The position numbers and the translations under genes were made by a program. Of a stretch of 10,154 nt of DNA, positions 6,711-10,154 are shown in pieces. Within the stretch, counting starts at the first letter, position 1, and each line of letters starts with the position of its first letter. This DNA is from an uncultured Lachnospiraceae bacterium. Lineage in GTDB: Bacteria > Bacillota > Clostridia > Lachnospirales > Lachnospiraceae. Location: assembly GCA_910585065.1 (NCBI GenBank), contig CAJUCG010000118.1, positions 1 through 10,154 on the forward strand, given 5' to 3'. The notes under the pieces were generated by a model. That model saw only the letters and a list, made by a program, of their open reading frames with translations, was not told the DNA's origin and made no database searches.

Positions 6711-8165
6711 TTAATTTCCCAGCTTCTGCATAAGCTTATCGTTGTAGGACTGTACTTCCGTCTTTACCACATTCTTATAAGTATCCACGATGGTTGCTGC
6801 CGGTGTACCCTCTTTTGCTTCTGTTTCGCCGTAATCCATTGTTACGCCCTCATATAGATCGCTGTTCTTTCTCTGCGCAATACTCTTGCTCATGCACTCA
6901 TAATACAGGGTGATCTCCTCCGGTGTCATATAAATTTCCTGCTCTGCTCTAAGACCCTTTGCGTACTCGTCAAGAATCATGGATGCGAGAACTGCACCGG
7001 CAAGCGGATTTTTCGATCCGTTCGGGATCGCGTAGCCGTTATCCCAAACCGGTGTGGTTGCCATAGAGCCATCCATTGTAGGCAGCGGCACAAAACTGGT
7101 ATCCTCATTGTTGCTGAGGATCACACCATTCTCATCGCGGTTTGCAAGCTGCTCATGATTGATTGCTTCAATGTACATCGCACCGATTCCAAGCCAGCCG
7201 TTGTTGCCCTCCGCACGCGCCTGGATGCCCTCAAGCTTGGTGATAAACTCAAAGTATTTTAACATATTTTCATCGTCCCAGTTGGACTTTAAGAAGCCGT
7301 TGCCCACTTCCTCAATGCCGATGATCCCGCTTGCATACGCGAAATTCTGCAGCTTGTAGCGCGGTCCTAAGCCCCACTGGTCGATCACGCCGTCGCCGTC
7401 CGTATCCACGGTTAAAAGATCGCAGTATTCAATAAATTTATCCCATGTCCACTCGCCCTTCGCGTAAAGTTCGCCCGGTGTTTCAAGACCATTCTCCTCA
7501 AACATTGGAATATAATATGCCAGAAGATATGGCTTTGTCCTTGCACTGTTGGTAAATACATAGTACTCATCACAGTACTTGAAATTATTCATTGAAGCTT
7601 CATCCATAAAGCTGCTGCCCATATCCTGTTTTACTAACTCCGTGATCGGCTGAAAATAATTCTTTGTTACGTAGCTTGGGAAGCAGGCATTACCCTCGGT
7701 AAAAATCAAGTCGGAAGGAGTTCCCGCCGCAATATTTTGCTGCATCGCCTCAATTCCGCCATTCCAGCCAATAACATTGACCGTAACAGTGCCCGCGCCG
7801 TATTTCTCCTCATAACGCTTGATCGCCGCCATCTCGAAATTGTCCCTGCCTTCCGGGTTCCAATACAAATCAACAATAACATTTGGATTTTCCAACTTGT
7901 CAATTTCAAGAAGACTTGAATATGCTGCGTTCCCCTCATCCGGCTTCTGCTCTTCTGCTCTTGTCGGTTCGGGTGTAGCCTCCCCCGGTTCCTCCGACTT
8001 CGTCGGCTCAGCCGCTTCGGTCGGCTTTGGCGTACTTGTCGTTTGGCTTGGCGCGCTGGTTGGTGTTGGGGTCGAAGTCGAGTCCGACGTATCTCCGCAT
8101 CCGGTCAACATCGTTGTTACCATTGCCGCGGTTAATGCTGTGCTAAGTAATGCTTTCTTTCTCAT
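6711..8165 (-). CDS. Extracellular solute-binding lipoprotein of the sugar ABC importer (family 1)
   Basis: Captures the sugar outside the membrane and delivers it to the two permeases encoded just upstream; 484 residues. The frame is open further upstream, but the ATG at 8165 is the sensible start: AAAGGAGG lies 8 nt before it, and it opens directly with a lipoprotein signal (MRKK, hydrophobic core, lipobox LTGC with Cys23 as the lipidation site). Residues 24-78 form a Thr/Pro/Ser/Glu-rich spacer lifting the binding domain off the membrane. From about residue 93 the protein resembles family 1 extracellular sugar-binding proteins, with a DTDGDGVID stretch at 254-262 of the Ca-binding-loop type often seen in Firmicutes members, then WGLG. 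The aromatic residues needed for sugar stacking are plentiful (for example WN at 134-135, W240, W241, W324). The ligand is unknown. It is separated from the permease gene by a 100-bp gap containing a hairpin. Confidence 0.93.
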   Translation of the reverse strand: MRKKALLSTALTAAMVTTMLTGCGDTSDSTSTPTPTSAPSQTTSTPKPTEAAEPTKSEEPGEATPEPTRAEEQKPDEGNAAYSSLLEIDKLENPNVIVDLYWNPEGRDNFEMAAIKRYEEKYGAGTVTVNVIGWNGGIEAMQQNIAAGTPSDLIFTEGNACFPSYVTKNYFQPITELVKQDMGSSFMDEASMNNFKYCDEYYVFTNSARTKPYLLAYYIPMFEENGLETPGELYAKGEWTWDKFIEYCDLLTVDTDGDGVIDQWGLGPRYKLQNFAYASGIIGIEEVGNGFLKSNWDDENMLKYFEFITKLEGIQARAEGNNGWLGIGAMYIEAINHEQLANRDENGVILSNNEDTSFVPLPTMDGSMATTPVWDNGYAIPNGSKNPLAGAVLASMILDEYAKGLRAEQEIYMTPEEITLYYECMSKSIAQRKNSDLYEGVTMDYGETEAKEGTPAATIVDTYKNVVKTEVQSYNDKLMQKLGN

Positions 8166-8173
8166 AATAAATT

Positions 8174-8181
8174 CCTCCTTT
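8174..8181 (-). promoter_or_regulatory. Ribosome binding site fixing the binding-protein start
   Basis: AAAGGAGG on the minus strand ends 8 nt before the ATG at 8165. It is the strongest Shine-Dalgarno sequence in the window. It shows that the 46 extra in-frame codons upstream, which would overlap the end of the permease gene, are not translated as part of this protein. Confidence 0.88.
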
Positions 8182-8205
8182 AAAAAAATGCGTTGTTTAT
8201 TTTTA

Positions 8206-8250
8206 GGGGTACTGCACGGGCAAAATAAGAAAATGCTGTGCAGTATACCC
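8206..8250 (-). other. Long imperfect intercistronic hairpin between permease and binding-protein genes
   Basis: The arms at 8234-8250 and 8206-8222 are complementary: the core TACTGCAC pairs with GTGCAGTA, flanked by GGG/CCC at the base (with a TA bulge) and GCA/TGC at the top after an unpaired bulge, around an 11-nt A/T-rich loop. On the minus strand the structure is followed by TAAAAATAAAC and not by a run of T, so it is not a good intrinsic terminator. Its position 25 nt upstream of the very strong binding-protein RBS fits an mRNA-stability or processing element that raises binding-protein levels above the permeases. That role is inferred. A partial attenuator is the main alternative. Confidence 0.6.
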
Positions 8251-8265
8251 ATAAAAACCAAATTT

Positions 8266-9276
8266 TTAACCCTTGATCCCGGATGACTCCACACCTTCCA
8301 CAAACCAGCGCTGCGTAAAAATATAGATAATTAACACTGGCAAAATAAAGAGCAGAACGGCAGCGTAAGTAACACCCATCTGGAATGAGAGGTTTGTGCG
8401 CACCGCAAGATCGCTTGTCATCGCCTCAATCGCAAGCTTTAGCTGTACAGCAAGCGGCTGAAATTTCTGCGGGAAAAACGTCTTTGTCAGGGTGTACTCA
8501 TTCCAGTGCCATACAAGCGAAAACAAAAATACAGTCAGGATGGAAGACTTTGCGTTCGGCAGCATAATGCGCACAAAGGTGGTAATGCTGCCGCAGCCAT
8601 CAATTTTTGCTGCCTCCTCAAGTTCTTTTGGAATATTTCGGAAACACTGCCGAAACAGATAGATAAAGATTCCGGAGCGCAGTCCCACGCCGAAAAATGA
8701 GGGTATCCAAAACGACCAGCGACTGTCAATTAAACTAGCTGCAAATTCCGTGTAATTCTTTCCTGTGATAAGTCCCAAAATCCTGCTGATTCCGAAGAAA
8801 TCAAAAAATCGGTACTGCACGAACGACGGCAGGAAAATAATCTGTGTCGGCACGATAATCGTTAGGATCACAAGCAAAAACAGCGGCTCTCTAAGCGGAA
8901 AGCGAAACCTTGCAAAACCGTAGCCTGTCAGCGCGCACACGATGATCTGGATCGCGGCACAGCTTAGTCCTAAAATCAGTGTATTTGCTAGGGACGGCCA
9001 GAATTTTACATATTCTATCGCATTTTTAATATTGTCTAGCGTCAGTGACTTAGGTATCCAAATCACGCTTAAATCCTGGTATTGGCTTGTCGGCATAAAT
9101 ACCTTGGAAAGGATTTGAAGCAGCGGATACAAAATGACAAAACCAAGCCCGAAAATTAACAGGAAACGGCAGATGACCCAGACATATTGCCCCCATTTAT
9201 AAAGTTTTTTCTTTTTTATCCGAAATTTCGGGACAGATTTCTCCCTCATTCTTCTCTCAGCAATTATATTTTCCAT
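8266..9276 (-). CDS. CUT1 sugar ABC transporter permease, MalG-like
   Basis: Second membrane subunit of the importer, 336 residues. The N-terminus is basic and cytoplasmic (residues 1-30, with a KKKK run), followed by six hydrophobic segments starting near residues 33-55, 97-118, 131-152, 190-210, 246-258 and 302-322. The EAA loop is at 218-242 (ELEEAAKIDGCGS), with the usual Gly seven residues after the second Ala. The protein ends VEGVESSGIKG, the usual MalG-family C-terminus (VEG...GxKG). The ATG at 9276 is preceded by AAAGAGGTAGCT, a reasonable ribosome binding site; a second ATG at residue 10 is possible but less well placed. At 336 residues it is somewhat longer than the common 270-300, mainly from the N-terminal extension and the loop around residues 168-190. 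It pairs with the upstream permease. No ATPase gene follows, so an ATPase encoded elsewhere must energise the pair. Confidence 0.95.
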   Translation of the reverse strand: MENIIAERRMREKSVPKFRIKKKKLYKWGQYVWVICRFLLIFGLGFVILYPLLQILSKVFMPTSQYQDLSVIWIPKSLTLDNIKNAIEYVKFWPSLANTLILGLSCAAIQIIVCALTGYGFARFRFPLREPLFLLVILTIIVPTQIIFLPSFVQYRFFDFFGISRILGLITGKNYTEFAASLIDSRWSFWIPSFFGVGLRSGIFIYLFRQCFRNIPKELEEAAKIDGCGSITTFVRIMLPNAKSSILTVFLFSLVWHWNEYTLTKTFFPQKFQPLAVQLKLAIEAMTSDLAVRTNLSFQMGVTYAAVLLFILPVLIIYIFTQRWFVEGVESSGIKG

Positions 9277-9296
9277 AGCTACCTCTTTCCCCGCTC

Positions 9297-10154
9297 TTAT
9301 GCTTCATTGACATAGAACACATGTTTCGAAGTTACCGCATACACCAGAATAATAATCAGGAACGCGACCAGGCAGTAGGAAAGCCCAAGTGCCGAACTTC
9401 CTCCAAGATTGCCCCTTACCGAGTACTCTTCATATACAAACTTGATCATTACATTCGACACATTTGTAAATGAATCAATCAGCGAGTAGACGACAACGAC
9501 AAGTGTGATAGGGGAGATCCTGACCCAGGTAATTTTCCAAAAACATTCCCATGCTGTCGCGCCCTCAATCTGCGCCGCCTCATACTCCGCCGCCGGGATT
9601 CCCTGAAGTCCGGACAGGTACAAAATAATCTGTATCCCGGACATCCACACAATATCAAAGATCCGGTTGGAAATTTGCGTGAAGACATCGACAACTCCCA
9701 TGGGCAGCCCTGCAGAACTTAAAATCTCCGCCACACCATTGCTGGAAAATAAATAGGTATTCTCCGTTTCCATCGAAGTGTCAAGCCCGTAGGAGCGCAG
9801 TACCTGGATGGCAATTCCCGATGTGATAATCACGGGCAGGAAAAATAATGCTCTTGCAAAGGTGCGTCCTTTAAATTTCTGATTTAGCACAATGGCAATA
9901 AACAGGCTGAAAATCACGCAGATTGGCACTTCAATCAGGAATTTGGACAATCCCGGCCAGACTGTGCTGTCAAAAAAGTAAATATCATCGCGGAATTTAT
10001 AGATAAAATTTTCAAATCCCACAAATTTATATTGCATTCCCTCCGTTGTGATGGTCATCTCCTGAAATGCATAGTAGAATGCCATTCCAAGAGGTCTTAA
10101 AAAGAGAAAGACAATACCCACAAGCCAGATAGAAATAAACGCGTACCCGGTTCT
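9297..10154 (-). CDS. CUT1 sugar ABC transporter permease, MalF-like (5' end cut by window)
   Basis: First of two inner-membrane subunits of a carbohydrate ABC importer. The frame stays open to the window edge: the codons before the GTG at 10119-10121 read RTGYAFISIWL, which matches the first membrane helix of this family, so the gene starts outside the window. In the 285 visible residues I see about six hydrophobic segments (first at the edge, last near AFLIIILVYAVTS). The EAA loop, which docks the ATPase, is clear: YEAAQIEGA followed by the conserved hydrophobic and basic pattern, about 90 residues from the C-terminus. The loop between the third and fourth helices is fairly long and polar. 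The stop lies 20 bp before the next permease, which implies co-transcription and heterodimer formation with it. The sugar specificity cannot be read from the sequence. Family assignment is firm. Confidence 0.93.
   Translation of the reverse strand, partial: RTGYAFISIWLVGIVFLFLRPLGMAFYYAFQEMTITTEGMQYKFVGFENFIYKFRDDIYFFDSTVWPGLSKFLIEVPICVIFSLFIAIVLNQKFKGRTFARALFFLPVIITSGIAIQVLRSYGLDTSMETENTYLFSSNGVAEILSSAGLPMGVVDVFTQISNRIFDIVWMSGIQIILYLSGLQGIPAAEYEAAQIEGATAWECFWKITWVRISPITLVVVVYSLIDSFTNVSNVMIKFVYEEYSVRGNLGGSSALGLSYCLVAFLIIILVYAVTSKHVFYVNEA

Noticed and set aside
7819..8286. 155-codon plus-strand ORF with a Gly/Val/Ser-rich repeat
   Set aside because: It is the antisense of the Thr/Pro/Glu spacer and signal peptide of the binding lipoprotein; there is no RBS and the composition is explained by the opposite strand.
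8166..8303. N-terminal extension of the binding protein by 46 residues
   Set aside because: It would overlap the permease stop and place the lipoprotein signal peptide inside the protein; the AAAGGAGG before 8165 supports the shorter form.
1..10154. CRISPR arrays, tRNA/rRNA genes, insertion sequences, riboswitches
   Set aside because: I looked for regularly spaced repeats, cloverleaf-like segments, transposase motifs with terminal inverted repeats and long structured leaders, and saw none.

Overview
The window is a stretch of a carbohydrate-utilisation locus with every supported gene on the minus strand, so it reads from right to left. Moderate GC by eye, strong AGGAGG-type ribosome binding sites, consensus sigma-A promoters and a lipoprotein with a long Thr/Pro/Glu linker suggest a Gram-positive clostridium. 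Lachnospiraceae of gut or rumen is my best guess, from style and not from a database match.

Layout in transcription order. (1) 10154-6711 holds a CUT1-type sugar ABC importer: a MalF-like permease cut by the window edge, a MalG-like permease, and a lipoprotein solute-binding protein. No ATPase gene is present; a shared MsmK-type ATPase elsewhere would be usual in Firmicutes. A long imperfect hairpin lies between the second permease and the binding-protein gene. (2) 6710-5025 is a self-contained unit: a 12-bp direct repeat (one mismatch, 23-bp period), a promoter with a perfect TATAAT, a 503-residue right-handed beta-helix protein related to GH28, and an intrinsic terminator directly after its stop. 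(3) 4940-174 is a two-gene unit: a very large heparinase II/III-like protein (1019 residues) and, 12 bp later, a GH43 beta-xylosidase-type enzyme with complete catalytic residues. (4) 173-1 contains no recognisable gene but has two tandem promoter-like sequences pointing left, so another gene probably starts at or beyond the left edge.

How the parts may work together. The three enzymes lack signal peptides, so they probably act in the cytoplasm on oligosaccharides brought in by the transporter. A xylosidase, a GH28-relative and a heparinase II/III-type lyase together suggest an acidic, xylose-decorated glycan. Xylogalacturonan- or glucuronoxylan-derived oligosaccharides are two candidates. 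This is an inference from gene families. The lyase-like and beta-helix proteins are the least predictable parts and the likeliest place for new chemistry.
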